From: Bradyrhizobium sp. CCBAU 51765
GTDB lineage: Bacteria > Pseudomonadota > Alphaproteobacteria > Rhizobiales > Xanthobacteraceae
NCBI RefSeq assembly: GCF_015291725.1
Contig: NZ_CP030038.1
Location: 6,809,001 to 6,873,000, forward strand
Direction of reading: 5' to 3'
Length of the DNA: 64,000 nt
Position numbers and translations under genes: made by a program
Notes under the pieces: generated by a model
Told to the model about the DNA's origin: nothing
Databases searched by the model: none
Seen by the model: only the letters and a program-made list of their open reading frames with translations
Shown: positions 35,970-45,301 of the stretch, piece after piece
Numbering within the stretch: position 1 is the stretch's first letter
Layout: each line of letters begins with the position of its first letter

Positions 35970-37679
35970 TTAGGCTGACAGAAGTCGCTCGGCCGACAAT
36001 GGCTTCCTTACCACCGTTTTGGTCCAGAGCTGGCCGTCGCACCACACATGCTCGACACGCTCCCATTGGCAGGCCGCGGCAGCATCCGGGAAGAATCCCC
36101 GCCCGTGGAGGTTGGCGCTCGTGTTGCAGAGCAGCGGTAACCCCGTGAGTTGCTCAAATTCGACGAGAAGCGCGGCGATTTTGTGCGGAGAGTTGCGGGA
36201 GATGGTCTGCAGCCGAGCGGAGCCGTCAAGATGGACCACAGCGGGGACCTTGTCGCGCCATTCCGCTCGCGTCTGGTGATCGAACAGCATGTAAGGATCT
36301 GGCGTACCTGGGCTGAAAATTTCTGGCGCACGGTCCTCCAGACAGATCGGCGCCACCGGCCGGAAGTGCTCGCGACGCTTAATGTCGTTGAGATGATCCT
36401 TCATTGCCGGGGAGGTCGGCGCTGCAAGAATGCTTCTGCCGCCCAACGCCCGCGGCCCAAGCTCGGCGCGCCCCGAAAGGAAGATGACCGGCTTGTTGTC
36501 GGCCAGAATCACCGCAAGTTCACGCAGACTGCATGGCGCCGCCTCCCAATCCGGCGGAAGCTCGCTGTCCTGCAGGGCCGGACCACTGTAGACTGACCAT
36601 TCCAATGGCCCGAACCCATTTTGCGCCGCCATCGCGCCGCAAGCAGCGCCGATTGCCGAGCCGCTGTCATTCGGAAACGGCGGCACCCAAACATCATCGA
36701 ACAATCCCGCCGCACGAAGCGCGCTGTTCCACTTGATATTGAGACCGCAACCTCCGGCGATACATAGATTTCGCGCTCCTGGAAGCGACGAGTATCGCAG
36801 CAAAACGACCGCCATTTCCTTGACAAGAAGACGTTCCACGAACACATGAAACGACGCGAGGACGTCCTCCGCTCGCTTGGCCGTCAGGCGCAATGCGCTT
36901 GCCTCGAAGAAGTCGTGCACAGCTGCAAGCGACGATTCTGCATTGTTGATGTCTGCGCGGTAGCGACGAGCCTGCTCCGTGTCAGCGGCGAAGCGCTTTT
37001 CATAGAGCTCCTGAAACACTGCCACAATGCTTTCGTCGACAGAACCAAGCGCGATGTAAGCCATCAGCTTGCCGGCGATGCCTAAATCCCAACTGGAGCG
37101 GTTCGGCTGCCTGTACGGGCCGAAGTGAAGGCCCGCGGCAGCATAGGCATGGCCGATCATCGGAAACAGGGATGCGATGAACCGTGCCCCCCGGGATTCC
37201 ACATAGTAAAGACGCGGAAAGATGCAGCCATCCCATACCAGACAGAACGCGGGTTTTCCCGCGCTGGCAAAGGGACTGGTGCTATATGCTGACGCGACGT
37301 GGCCCGTAACGTGCGGGTAGCTCTTATATGGAAACACCTTGCCTCCGAGGATCAGGCCAAAGCCGTCGACGGAATCAAGAAGGCCCTCAGCATGGCGCTC
37401 GACATACGGCGCCCCTTTCAGCGCGATCGGCACAGCGCCACTTAGGACCTGGAACTGCGACTCAATCTCCCCATCCCAGCCGTCGATGACGAACTGATCG
37501 ATATCCCGCGGATCCAGGCCATGCTCCGCCAAGGCGAGCACGACTGCATCGAGATTCTCGACGGATTGATAGCGTGGACTGTTGCCGCGCTTCTCTTGCT
37601 CGGTGCAAAAGACAAGCCGCCCGTCCTCGACGACAGCAATTGCCCCGTCATGTGTTAACTTGATGCCGCAGATGCGCAT
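35970..37679 (-). CDS. nodU: Nod factor 6-O-carbamoyltransferase NodU
   Basis: A 569-residue carbamoyltransferase. Motifs are MRICGIKLTHDGAIAVVEDG, LVFCTEQEKRGNSPRYQ, LCIAGGCGLNIKWNS, GRAELGPRALGGRSILA, REHFRPVAPICLED and LPLLCNTSANLHGRGFF. It adds carbamoyl from carbamoyl phosphate to the 6-O position of the non-reducing sugar, using an adenylated intermediate. It sits between nodS and nodI with 8-14-base gaps. It is the shorter relative of NolO in the same operon, so the strain can probably make mono- and di-carbamoylated Nod factors. Confidence 0.96.
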   Translation of the reverse strand: MRICGIKLTHDGAIAVVEDGRLVFCTEQEKRGNSPRYQSVENLDAVVLALAEHGLDPRDIDQFVIDGWDGEIESQFQVLSGAVPIALKGAPYVERHAEGLLDSVDGFGLILGGKVFPYKSYPHVTGHVASAYSTSPFASAGKPAFCLVWDGCIFPRLYYVESRGARFIASLFPMIGHAYAAAGLHFGPYRQPNRSSWDLGIAGKLMAYIALGSVDESIVAVFQELYEKRFAADTEQARRYRADINNAESSLAAVHDFFEASALRLTAKRAEDVLASFHVFVERLLVKEMAVVLLRYSSLPGARNLCIAGGCGLNIKWNSALRAAGLFDDVWVPPFPNDSGSAIGAACGAMAAQNGFGPLEWSVYSGPALQDSELPPDWEAAPCSLRELAVILADNKPVIFLSGRAELGPRALGGRSILAAPTSPAMKDHLNDIKRREHFRPVAPICLEDRAPEIFSPGTPDPYMLFDHQTRAEWRDKVPAVVHLDGSARLQTISRNSPHKIAALLVEFEQLTGLPLLCNTSANLHGRGFFPDAAAACQWERVEHVWCDGQLWTKTVVRKPLSAERLLSA

Positions 37680-37692
37680 ACGATCCCCTGGT

Positions 37693-38322
37693 CTAGTGGC
37701 CGACGTTTGATTGTTCTGACGAATGACCCGGCTTCCGGAACCGCACGATCAAGCAGTCTTCGTTGACCGACTCGGTGTGGCAATGCAGACGCTCGACCTC
37801 CGATAGGCTCTCGTTGAAGAGAGCGATCACCGTTTCGGCACCAGCAGCATGGCCCCATCGTTGACATGTGGCATCACGTGCGGACCCGAAAATCAGAGCT
37901 CCATTTGGCGCAAGCATACTCACTAGGTTGCGGATAGCCGCATGCATCTCAACAATGTCCTTGAGGTAGTAAAGAACTTCGGCCACGACAATCAAATCGA
38001 ACCGCTCGGTGGTCGAGAACCGCTGGATGTCGGAGGTCACCCACGTGATATGCGACCACTTCCTGGTCCGTCGTCGCGCTCGCTCGATGGCCTGCGGCAT
38101 GACATCGACCACAGTGAGCCGTTCGCATAGTGGCGCCAGCATGCCGGTGAATGCACCGGCTGCACATCCCACTTCGAGGGCACACGCAACGCCTCCATTG
38201 CAACGCGACATCCGGAGCATTTGCGCGTATCGCTCCTGCTCGAAGGAACTGCTGTCGAGGCGCCATGGATCGTCGGCAGACAACTCCCGCTCTAATAGCT
38301 GATGGTTTGCGTCCGGCATCAT
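37693..38322 (-). CDS. nodS: Nod factor N-methyltransferase NodS
   Basis: A 209-residue SAM-dependent methyltransferase. Motif I is visible as CALEVGCAAGAFTGML, followed by RLTVVDVMPQAIERARRR and FDLIVVAEVLYYL. It N-methylates the deacetylated non-reducing glucosamine made by NodB, before NodA acylation. Two adjacent ATGs (38322, 38319) are candidates; the first gives the family length of 209. The upstream nodC stop is 11 bases away. The C-terminal region is basic (FRKPGHSSEQ). Confidence 0.94.
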   Translation of the reverse strand: MMPDANHQLLERELSADDPWRLDSSSFEQERYAQMLRMSRCNGGVACALEVGCAAGAFTGMLAPLCERLTVVDVMPQAIERARRRTRKWSHITWVTSDIQRFSTTERFDLIVVAEVLYYLKDIVEMHAAIRNLVSMLAPNGALIFGSARDATCQRWGHAAGAETVIALFNESLSEVERLHCHTESVNEDCLIVRFRKPGHSSEQSNVGH

Positions 38323-38333
38323 GAGCCTATCAC

Positions 38334-39710
38334 CTACTTGCAAGCGGTCGAACGATCACAACCGCAAACGCTCTTCGTTGCCGTCAGGCTCGATTCAGGG
38401 CTCGAAAGCCCCGCCTTATGAATTATTCCCGACATTCCCCATTTACTTGCAGCACTCGGTCCAGCGTTCGGGTGCAGGATGACAGACTGCTTTTCCCCTT
38501 CGGCCGGCACATTGGCGACCTTGCGCGATAGCCAATCGCTGTTGCTCAAGGTACAAAGCGCATAGGCCTTCAAAGGAAGTAAGAGAAAGATATTGATCGG
38601 TGTGTGGAGTGCGAAGCCGAGAAACCGCAGTTCGCGAGCACGAAGGGCTGCCACACTGCAGCGGACCATTGTCATTGCTGCAAGCGTCAACCCCGTCCAC
38701 CAGGGTACTGAGCCGGCGATTAGGAGCTGTGCGAGCGCAGCCAGTGATGACAGGGCGAGAAGCAACGGGCCGACATTTTGCCCGACAACGTCTAGCGTCA
38801 GATAGCCATCGAGTTCTGGCAGCAGGCGTAATGCAAGGAACGTGTCCCGGAAGGTACTGCGCGCCCAGCGGAGTTGCTGGCGTAGATATGGCCCAAGGCT
38901 GTCCGGGACGACTGTTGCTGCGATCGCGTCCGAGACGTATTCCGTTCGAAATCCCGCCTTGAGCATGAGGATCGTTAGATGGCGATCCTCGCCGAAATCG
39001 CTCGGCTTCCCACGAAAGAATTGGGCTTCGTATTGATCGAGAAGCAAGGCGAGCGCGGAGCGACGATACATGGCACATGGGCCGCAGCAGCACATGACGG
39101 CACCGAAACGCGCCTGCGCCGCGCGCTCCTCGTTGCATGCCAACCAGTATTCCATATCGATCAACCTGGTCAGCCAGGTTTGGCTGCGGTTGCTCGCTAT
39201 CAACTGACCCATGGCCGCACCGACTTCCGGGTCGTGCATCTTCAATACAAGCTTCGTGACAACGTCAGCGGCAAGTATCGTATCCGAGTCGACATTGAGG
39301 ACCAAGTCACCGGATGAGCTGCGTATTGCGGCGATCTGCGCCTTGCGCTTTCCAACGTTGTTTGCCAGCAAGATGACGCTGAACCTCGGATCGTTCGCAT
39401 AGATTTTGTGTACAGGCGCGACAACGTCGCGATTTGCCGATCCGTCGTCGACCACATACACCTGTAACTTTCCGGTGTAGTCTTGACTCGCAAGCGACTC
39501 CAGACATTGGGCGAGCGTGATTGGATCCTCGTTGAAGCACGGTACGATGACGTCTACACTGGGAAGGACCGGCTCCGATCGTCCCGGGGTGTCCTGCAGC
39601 GATGGGTTCGTCGCCGGTCGGGCATAAAGCGCTTGCGCGCTCTTGTAGATCGTCGAGAGCAGCGCATAAGACGAAACAGCGACAGCGCTTGTTGTAGCGA
39701 GCAGGTCCAT
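38334..39710 (-). CDS. nodC: N-acetylglucosaminyltransferase NodC (chitooligosaccharide synthase)
   Basis: A 458-residue membrane GT2 enzyme. The N-terminal membrane span (LLATTSAVAVSSYALLSTI) is followed by VDVIVPCFNEDP, VYVVDDGSANRD, VLNVDSDTIL (the DxD site), CCCGPCAMYRR, the acceptor DFGEDRHLTI and the processivity motif QQLRWARS. C-terminal hydrophobic spans run from about residue 310 to 400. It polymerises UDP-GlcNAc into the Nod-factor backbone at the inner membrane. The C-terminal tail (VCGCDRSTACK) is shorter than in B. japonicum reference proteins as I recall them (about 485 residues). Confidence 0.97.
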   Translation of the reverse strand: MDLLATTSAVAVSSYALLSTIYKSAQALYARPATNPSLQDTPGRSEPVLPSVDVIVPCFNEDPITLAQCLESLASQDYTGKLQVYVVDDGSANRDVVAPVHKIYANDPRFSVILLANNVGKRKAQIAAIRSSSGDLVLNVDSDTILAADVVTKLVLKMHDPEVGAAMGQLIASNRSQTWLTRLIDMEYWLACNEERAAQARFGAVMCCCGPCAMYRRSALALLLDQYEAQFFRGKPSDFGEDRHLTILMLKAGFRTEYVSDAIAATVVPDSLGPYLRQQLRWARSTFRDTFLALRLLPELDGYLTLDVVGQNVGPLLLALSSLAALAQLLIAGSVPWWTGLTLAAMTMVRCSVAALRARELRFLGFALHTPINIFLLLPLKAYALCTLSNSDWLSRKVANVPAEGEKQSVILHPNAGPSAASKWGMSGIIHKAGLSSPESSLTATKSVCGCDRSTACK

Positions 39711-39725
39711 AGGGTGTCAGTTTTT

Positions 39726-40385
39726 TCAATGAAGTTGAGGGAGTGGACGGATTACAAACCCGCGCCGTTGTAGCGCCGGGATCAGATGTGACAGCGCGAT
39801 GGCGGTCTGATCGCGCAGCGTGGCATCAGTGCACGGTCGCTCCTCATCAGGAGGATATCCGTCGTGCAGGAGCACAATTGCACCCGGGCGAACGCTCGCC
39901 AGTACTGAATTCACAATTCTAGCAACCCCGGGGCGGGACCAATCTCTCGGATCGACCGACCAGTGCACAGCTGTGAGACCAACGCTCGCTGACACATCGA
40001 GCACCTCTTGTGTCCACATGCCGTAAGGTGCTCGCATGTGCCTGGGTGAGGCCTGCGGGCACGCCGAACGGATCGCCTCGCTCGCCGCCAAAACTTCATC
40101 GCGTATCTTCGCTGGTCCGCATCTGGATAGATCCGGATGCGTCATCGTGTGGTTCGCGACCTCGTGCCCTTCCGCGATCATTCGTCGAATGAGCTCAGGT
40201 TGTTCGGCCGCGTACGTGCCGATCACGAAGAACGTCGCCGGAGTCCGATGTTGCGCCAGCACATCGAGCACCTCTGGCGTGCAAAATGGATTTGGCCCAT
40301 CATCAAAGGTCAAATACACAGGGCGACTTCCACTCACGTCAGCGTAGTCACAACGGACAGCAGATAGGGGGAAAAGCTCTTTCAT
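39726..40385 (-). CDS. nodB: chitooligosaccharide deacetylase NodB
   Basis: A 219-residue polysaccharide deacetylase (CE4). Conserved motifs are YLTFDDGPNPFCTPEVLDVL (catalytic Asp), EVANHTMTHPDLSRC (metal His residues), RAPYGMWTQEVLD and IVLLHDGYP. It removes the acetyl group from the non-reducing terminal GlcNAc of the NodC product. The ATG at 40385 overlaps the nodA stop in an ATGA; the longer frame up to 40427 lies inside nodA and is rejected. Confidence 0.97.
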   Translation of the reverse strand: MKELFPLSAVRCDYADVSGSRPVYLTFDDGPNPFCTPEVLDVLAQHRTPATFFVIGTYAAEQPELIRRMIAEGHEVANHTMTHPDLSRCGPAKIRDEVLAASEAIRSACPQASPRHMRAPYGMWTQEVLDVSASVGLTAVHWSVDPRDWSRPGVARIVNSVLASVRPGAIVLLHDGYPPDEERPCTDATLRDQTAIALSHLIPALQRRGFVIRPLPQLH

Positions 40386-41014
40386 AACTCGGGCCCGTTC
40401 CGATCGATGATCGTCCCGGCCGGCCACTCGCTTATCGAGCGTCCAACCGGAAAAACCACCACGATCACGTCTTCGATGCGGATCGGCGACAAATTGGGAT
40501 AGACATCCGGATGCGTGGAGCGGACGCGAATGCCAGATATGAGGGTGGCGAGCCCCTGCCTTTCGACCAGCCGGGTCATATGTTTCTCAAGCGCAGGCCG
40601 AACCGTGCCAAAGCCGAATGGAATCCCAAGCTGCTGCAGCATGGGATACATCACGCGCATTGCCTGGCTAATTCCCAGGCCTTCAAGATCCGGGCGCACC
40701 GCATATAACCCCAGTTCGCCCACGAGAAGATCGACCCCTCCAACATTAATAAAACGGCGTAGTAGCCCGACGTGAGCAGCTATCCCGTGCGCGTCGTAAC
40801 CGATTACGCGGACCTCAGGTCTTGCACCGGCCCAACTTCGGTTGCCCTCAAATGGCTGCGCATTGAACGCACCGGTCGGCCCGTAACTTTTGCGGAAGAA
40901 CTCGGCGAGCTCGGCATGATCAGAGAGCCGCAGTTCGCTTTCCCAGCGGAGGCTCCACTGCACTTGAGCGCGCGCAGTAGGGGCTCCCGCAGTCCGGGAT
41001 GCGGCAATGTTCAT
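40382..41014 (-). CDS. nodA: Nod factor N-acyltransferase NodA
   Basis: A 210-residue acyltransferase. It starts MNIAASRTAGAPTARAQVQW and includes SLRWESELRLSDHAELAEFF, NRSWAGARPEVRVIGYDAHG, VGELGLYAVRPDLEGLGI and GFGTVRPALEKHMTRL, all diagnostic of NodA. It attaches a fatty acyl chain to the amino group exposed by NodB. The ATG at 41014 with AAGGA eight bases upstream gives the standard 210 residues; the frame is open to 41059. Confidence 0.98.
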   Translation of the reverse strand: MNIAASRTAGAPTARAQVQWSLRWESELRLSDHAELAEFFRKSYGPTGAFNAQPFEGNRSWAGARPEVRVIGYDAHGIAAHVGLLRRFINVGGVDLLVGELGLYAVRPDLEGLGISQAMRVMYPMLQQLGIPFGFGTVRPALEKHMTRLVERQGLATLISGIRVRSTHPDVYPNLSPIRIEDVIVVVFPVGRSISEWPAGTIIDRNGPEL

Positions 41015-41055
41015 GGCGGGCTTCCTTGCGCCAGTGGAATTATGAGCGGAGATGG

Positions 41056-41397
41056 TCACGCGAATTCGCTAGTCGCCGAACCGCTGATCAATACTGAAAT
41101 GCGCTGCCATGCCCCTCGGAGCGCGGCACTCCTCGCCTGCACCGCGCCAGGCGCCTTCGCTCGCGACGAAGCGATCTCATGGCTCGCGCTCGTCATCCGG
41201 CCAATGCCCTGCGCCAGATAGGCCGGAAGATGCCGGTGAGGCAATTGGACTAGCCAGATCCTGTCTGCACCACGCAGCATTTCGGCCTCGTCTAACATCT
41301 CTGTCGACGTTTTGGCGTCTGCGGGCAGGCCTTCGATGCGCGGCGCCTCATCGATGGCGCAGCCGAGTGGCATCAGATCACACTGGTTCTTATACAT
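41056..41397 (-). CDS. nodK: NodK/NodY, first gene of the nod operon, unknown function
   Basis: A 113-residue protein in the place occupied by nodY (B. japonicum) or nodK (other Bradyrhizobium) between the nod box and nodA. It reads MYKNQCDLMPLGCAIDEAPR at the start and contains ADRIWLVQLPHRHLPAYLAQ and SHEIASSRAKAPGAVQARSA. Its function is not known and it is dispensable in studied strains. The start is chosen at the ATG with AAGGGCG about 10 bases upstream; the frame is open as far as the nod box, so an earlier start (for example 41463) is possible. It ends 41 bases before nodA. Confidence 0.8.
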   Translation of the reverse strand: MYKNQCDLMPLGCAIDEAPRIEGLPADAKTSTEMLDEAEMLRGADRIWLVQLPHRHLPAYLAQGIGRMTSASHEIASSRAKAPGAVQARSAALRGAWQRISVLISGSATSEFA

Positions 41398-41790
41398 CTT
41401 CGACACGCCCTTAATGCGGTGGACAGGCGAGCCATTTGGAGAGCTGCCTGAATGACTGGGCATCCGCAATCTGCGCCTGCCGCTATTTCCCGACACTAGA
41501 ACGCGGCTGAACGCGCTCTCAAGTGTACGCGGGTAAACCTGCAATATGGAAACGGATGAAACACGCATACCAAGGTTTACGGAGATCTGCCTGGCGTCTC
41601 GATCGAGCGACTTTCGCATCGAGACGAAGCGACGCGGCTCGCACGGGGCGCCCATGGCCGCCCCCGAAGCGGATGCGCCGGCTGCTCGCACGTCCAGGAG
41701 CTTTTCTCTGAGCCAGCGTGAGCGAGCCGCAGCCATCGTGGTATGCCTGATTACTTTTGCAAACTGATGTTTGCTATCCAACGTCCAGCA

Positions 41791-41839
41791 ATTTGGTAAA
41801 ATCGATTGTTCCGATGGAACACATCCACACGATGGATAG
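41791..41839 (-). promoter_or_regulatory. nod box (NodD-binding promoter of the nod operon)
   Basis: On the minus strand the 49-base block reads TATCCATCGTGTGGATG, then TGTTCC, then ATCGGAACAATCGATTTTAC and CAAATT. It follows the classical nod box consensus with its ATC-N9-GAT and the conserved AACAATCRATTTTACCAAT end. It drives nodK-A-B-C-S-U-I-J and probably nolO, and it borders the nodD1 start (41849), so NodD1 binding could also affect nodD1. Confidence 0.95.
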
Positions 41840-41848
41840 ACTTACAAC

Positions 41849-42793
41849 ATGCGGTTCAAGGGACTTGATCTAAACCTTCTCGTTGCGCTCGATGCTCTGA
41901 TGACGGAGCGCAACCTCACAGCGGCGGCGCGCAAAATTCACCTGAGCCAGCCCGCTATGAGCGCTGCGATCGCGCGGCTGCGCACCTATTTCCGCGATGA
42001 ACTGTTCACCATGAGAGGTCGCGAGCTCGTCCTGACACCTGGCGCGGAGGCGCTTGCAGGTCCGGTGCGCGAGGCCCTGCTGCATATCCAACTCTCGATC
42101 ATATCGCGGGACGCGTTCGACCCTACTCAGTCGAGCCGACGCTTCAGGTTCATCCTCTCCGATTTCATGACGATCGTCTTTCTTCGCAAAATTGTGGACC
42201 GTATTGCGCAGGAAGCTCCCGCGGTGCGCTTCGAATTGCTGCCATTTTCCGATGAACCCGATGAGCTGCTCCGCCGGGGCGAGGTGGACTTTCTCATTCT
42301 GCCGGAGCTGTTCATGTCGAGCGCGCATCCTAAGGCGATGCTGTTTGACGAGACCCTCGTATGCGTCGGATGCCGCGAGAACAAGCAGCTATCGCGGCAG
42401 CTGACATTCGAGAAATACATTTCGATGGGGCACGTTACGGCGAAGTTCGGACGGGCGCTCAGACCAAACATCGAAGAGTGGTTCTTGCTTGAGCACGGCG
42501 TCAAGAGACGCATTGAGATCGTTGTGCAGGGCTTTAGCCTGATTCCGCCCATATTGTTAGACACAGGCCGTATCGGCACAATGCCCTTACGACTCGCCAA
42601 ACACTTCGAAAAGCGGATGCCACTGCGGATCGTCGAACCGCCGCTCGCCCTGCCCACATTCACCGAGGCTGTGCAGTGGCCTGCGTTCCACAATACCGAT
42701 CCGGCGAGCATTTGGATGCGGCGGATATTGCTGGAGGAAGCATCCAACATGGCATCTGAGCATCAGGAGCCTCCAACTCGCAGGCGCTGCTAG
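41849..42793 (+). CDS. nodD1: LysR-type regulator NodD1
   Basis: A 314-residue LysR-family activator that binds nod boxes and responds to plant flavonoids. The helix-turn-helix is MRFKGLDLNLLVALDALMTE, RNLTAAARKIHLSQPAMSAAIARLR; the effector domain follows from about residue 90 (RRFRFILSDFMTIVFLRKIV). It is divergent from the nod operon with the nod box in between, the standard nodD1 position. The only start is at MRFKGLDL, 10 bases from the nod box edge, so part of its own promoter must overlap the box. Confidence 0.97.
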   Translation: MRFKGLDLNLLVALDALMTERNLTAAARKIHLSQPAMSAAIARLRTYFRDELFTMRGRELVLTPGAEALAGPVREALLHIQLSIISRDAFDPTQSSRRFRFILSDFMTIVFLRKIVDRIAQEAPAVRFELLPFSDEPDELLRRGEVDFLILPELFMSSAHPKAMLFDETLVCVGCRENKQLSRQLTFEKYISMGHVTAKFGRALRPNIEEWFLLEHGVKRRIEIVVQGFSLIPPILLDTGRIGTMPLRLAKHFEKRMPLRIVEPPLALPTFTEAVQWPAFHNTDPASIWMRRILLEEASNMASEHQEPPTRRRC

Positions 42794-43041
42794 GCTCACC
42801 GTAAGCCACTCTCGGCACGTTCCAAATACGCTAACAATCCTTCGACCTACTCGGCCGCTTTCGTCACTTCAACGTCTCTGAGGCCAAGCTGCCGGCGACG
42901 GGCGATCGGCTGCGAAGACTTGCCGTGTCGTGAGCGTGGTGACCTCGCAGATGAGGCGCTTGCACCGCAAACAGGCGACGCCCGGCACTATCGCGGCACC
43001 TCCTCCAGTACAATAATGTTTGGCTTGCCGCAGAAAATCGC

Positions 43042-43072
43042 TTGAACCACACACTGCGTCAGGTTGTAGGTT
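43042..43072 (+). promoter_or_regulatory. MerR-type promoter module, copy 4 (upstream of nodD2)
   Basis: TTGAAC, then CACACACTGCGTCAGGTTG (19 bases), then TAGGTT. The predicted transcript would start near 43079 and run to nodD2 with a leader of about 340 bases. NolA, a MerR-type protein, is known to raise nodD2 expression in B. japonicum, which makes this position suggestive. Confidence 0.6.
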
Positions 43073-43418
43073 GGCCGTCGTGATGAAAGCTGCGCTAGGC
43101 GGCTCTCGACTGGACGCTTTGGCGAACTCACGGCACTGGCCGGACGTTGGGTTGATCTGCCATTAACCAACCGGCCGGGTCCTGTCGCGTGGGTCGCCGG
43201 AACCGGGACACCGATCATCTTTGGGACTCTGACGGCTTCCGGCCGCTGCTGGCCGGACTACCGCCTTGCCTCTCCATTGTTGCGGTCATTGCACGAGCGT
43301 CTTTTTCGCGGTCGTAGGATGGAAACGATGTCCATTCGTGCGAGCCAAGGACCTCTCCAGACGCAGCCGTCATCGCTTGGTGTATGCGCCCAATTACGTT
43401 CGTGCCGGATAAGAAGAC
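43073..43418. other. long leader region before nodD2
   Basis: About 345 bases without a gene between the MerR-type module and the nodD2 ATG. The sequence holds imperfect inverted segments (for example CCGGCCGGGT and the GGCTTCCGGCCGCTGCTGGCCGGA stretch, described here only as a hairpin candidate near 43228-43257). No nod box is seen. Confidence 0.5.
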
Positions 43419-44411
43419 ATGCGTTTCAAAGGTCTGGATCTAAATCTTCTCGTCGCGCTGGATGCTCTAATGACTGAGCGCAACCTCAGCGCAGCGGCCC
43501 GCAAGATTAATCTTAGTCAGCCGGCCATGAGCGCAGCCGTTGCCCGGCTGCGATCCTACTTCCGTGACGAGCTGTTTGGGATGAGGGGGCGGGAACTTGT
43601 CCCGACCTCGCGCGCGGAAGGACTCGCAGCCCCTGTACGCGAGGCTCTAACGCACATCGATCTTTCAATTATCGCGCGGGACGTATTCGATCCAGCTCGA
43701 TCGAACCGGCGATTCAGGATCGGCCTTTCTGATTTTATGACAGTCGTATTCTTCCGAAATGTCGTGGAGCGTGTCGCGCGAGAAGCACCGGCCGTCAGCT
43801 TCGAACTGGTCGCGCTCACCGATGAGCACGATGAGCTTCTCCGCCGCGGCGAAGTCGATTTTATTATCTTGCCGGAATTATTCATGTCCGGCGCGCACCC
43901 CAGGGCAACCCTATTCGAGGAGAGACTCGTCTGCGTAGGTTGCTCCACGAACAGCCAACTACTACGGGGGCTTACATTTGATCGGTATATGTCGATGGGC
44001 CACGTTGCGGTTAAGGTCAAAGGCGCGCGCAAGACGCGGGTCGAAGAATCCCTTTTACTCGATTTAGGTCTCAATCGGCGTATCGACATTCTCGTGCAGA
44101 GCTTCAGCATGATCCCGCCCCTGCTGGTGGGCACCAACCGCATAGGGACGATGCCATTAAGGCTCGTAAAGCATTTCCAAAGAACAATGCCCCTTCGCAT
44201 TGCGGAGCTCCCGCAGCCATTTCCCGCCTTCACTGAGGCGGTTCAATGGCCCATGCTTCACAATAGCGACCCGGAAAGCCTGTGGATGCGAGAGATATTG
44301 TTGCAGGAAGCTATCCGCATGGCAACTGGGCAAGAGGCCTCCATCATCTGCACTTCGGAACGGGCTGATTCTCCCGGAGATTTCGCACGATCTGCCTCGC
44401 CGTTGTCGTAA
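43419..44411 (+). CDS. nodD2: LysR-type regulator NodD2
   Basis: A 330-residue paralogue of NodD1 lying downstream in tandem. The DNA-binding half is nearly the same (MRFKGLDLNLLVALDALMTE, NLSAAARKINLSQPAMSAAV); the effector domain diverges (VSFELVALTDEHDELLRRGE, GLTFDRYMSMGHVAVKVKGA). The C-terminal tail after about residue 305 (GQEASIICTSERADSP...) is longer than in NodD1. In B. japonicum NodD2 represses the nod genes at high cell density under NolA control; the same role is inferred here. Confidence 0.95.
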   Translation: MRFKGLDLNLLVALDALMTERNLSAAARKINLSQPAMSAAVARLRSYFRDELFGMRGRELVPTSRAEGLAAPVREALTHIDLSIIARDVFDPARSNRRFRIGLSDFMTVVFFRNVVERVAREAPAVSFELVALTDEHDELLRRGEVDFIILPELFMSGAHPRATLFEERLVCVGCSTNSQLLRGLTFDRYMSMGHVAVKVKGARKTRVEESLLLDLGLNRRIDILVQSFSMIPPLLVGTNRIGTMPLRLVKHFQRTMPLRIAELPQPFPAFTEAVQWPMLHNSDPESLWMREILLQEAIRMATGQEASIICTSERADSPGDFARSASPLS

Positions 44412-44959
44412 GGACATTCGTAAGATCTGCGAGCCTCATATCCCAACGAATGTCTCAACGCATACAGTTTTGGCTCGCCGCGCTCGAATTCTTGTTCGCT
44501 CTATAAAGATCATCGCAACAGACGGCTATCATGACGATGTTGCGTACGTCTTCCGCACATTGGCAATAGGCTCGACGTGCGAGCGGCGGGTCAGACTCTT
44601 GGCCTGGTTTTAGAGACAGGGACGTACGTTGCACCGCCCGCCGGGCGCACCTGCTGTCGATACAGCAGAAGCGGCGCTGGGCTGCCCTCGTCAACTCTCC
44701 GAATCAGCAGTGGCTCTCGAAGAGCGGAGACGCTTGTGCTTCTTCGGAAGCCGTACCATCGCGCACCGTGCGCGTGATGGTCATCGATCATGCAGATGAC
44801 CACGGTCTCTTGCGCCGTCGAGGCAAGCATCGCGCACGCATGTTGCCCTGTCGCATCACATGGGAGCACATCGCATCTCCGTCGCTCCGCGCCGCGGGTC
44901 TGACTTCTTTTGGCCCTATCGCAGCCAAACGTCTTGACGACGTGCGCTGCCATGACGCA
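44412..44959. other. no supported gene between nodD2 and a small ORF
   Basis: About 550 bases with short frames only. The frame of the next small gene is open from 44768 but has no ribosome site or homology before 44960. Confidence 0.45.
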
Positions 44960-45190
44960 ATGACAAACAAGGAGCTGAACTTGGAGAAATGCAGCGGCGT
45001 ATTCGATCCGGAAGAGCTTTCCGTCCTGGGACGCCTTTATGATAGTGCGATCACCGCGCTACCCCCATCGATGCGAAGTCCGGAAAATCGCACAGCAATC
45101 GCCAAACTCATCCTGGAGCGTACAGCGGCTAGCGAGGCTCAACTGGCATGCCTGACGAACTTCTTGATCACCATTTCCCCTCAGGGTTGA
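44960..45190 (+). CDS. small conserved protein, paralogue of the one at 50.9 kb
   Basis: A 76-residue protein. Its core GVFDPEELSVLGRLYDSAI, TALPPSMRSPENRTAIAKLI, LERTA matches the C-terminal half of the protein at 50888-51265 (GVYYPEDLQILGRLFDQAV, AALPEVLRTPANQMKIAKLI, LSRATVD). The shared pattern G-[VY]-x-x-PE-[DE]-L-x-[IV]-LGRL-[FY]-D-x-A-[IV]-x-ALP, then R-x-P-x-N-x5-IAKLIL-x-R, defines a small helical family. The function is unknown. The true start may be upstream; the ATG at 44960 lacks a strong ribosome site. It precedes nolA in the same direction. Confidence 0.6.
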   Translation: MTNKELNLEKCSGVFDPEELSVLGRLYDSAITALPPSMRSPENRTAIAKLILERTAASEAQLACLTNFLITISPQG

Positions 45191-45265
45191 TCCCACGCCA
45201 TTCTGAGGATAGTCACCAGTCTCGCGCTGGAATGGAAGACGATCCAGCTAGAGCTTTGAAATAGC

Positions 45266-45296
45266 TTGAATCACACGTGACGTCAGGTTGTAGGCT
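45266..45296 (+). promoter_or_regulatory. MerR-type promoter module, copy 5 (nolA promoter)
   Basis: TTGAAT, then CACACGTGACGTCAGGTTG (19 bases), then TAGGCT. It stands immediately upstream of nolA: the -10 ends five bases before the annotated ATG. A transcript starting the usual 6-7 bases later would begin at about the ATG itself, so NolA would be made from a leaderless message or from a later start (45311). The overlap with a MerR-family gene suggests autoregulation. Confidence 0.75.
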
Positions 45297-45301
45297 TTGA
45301 A

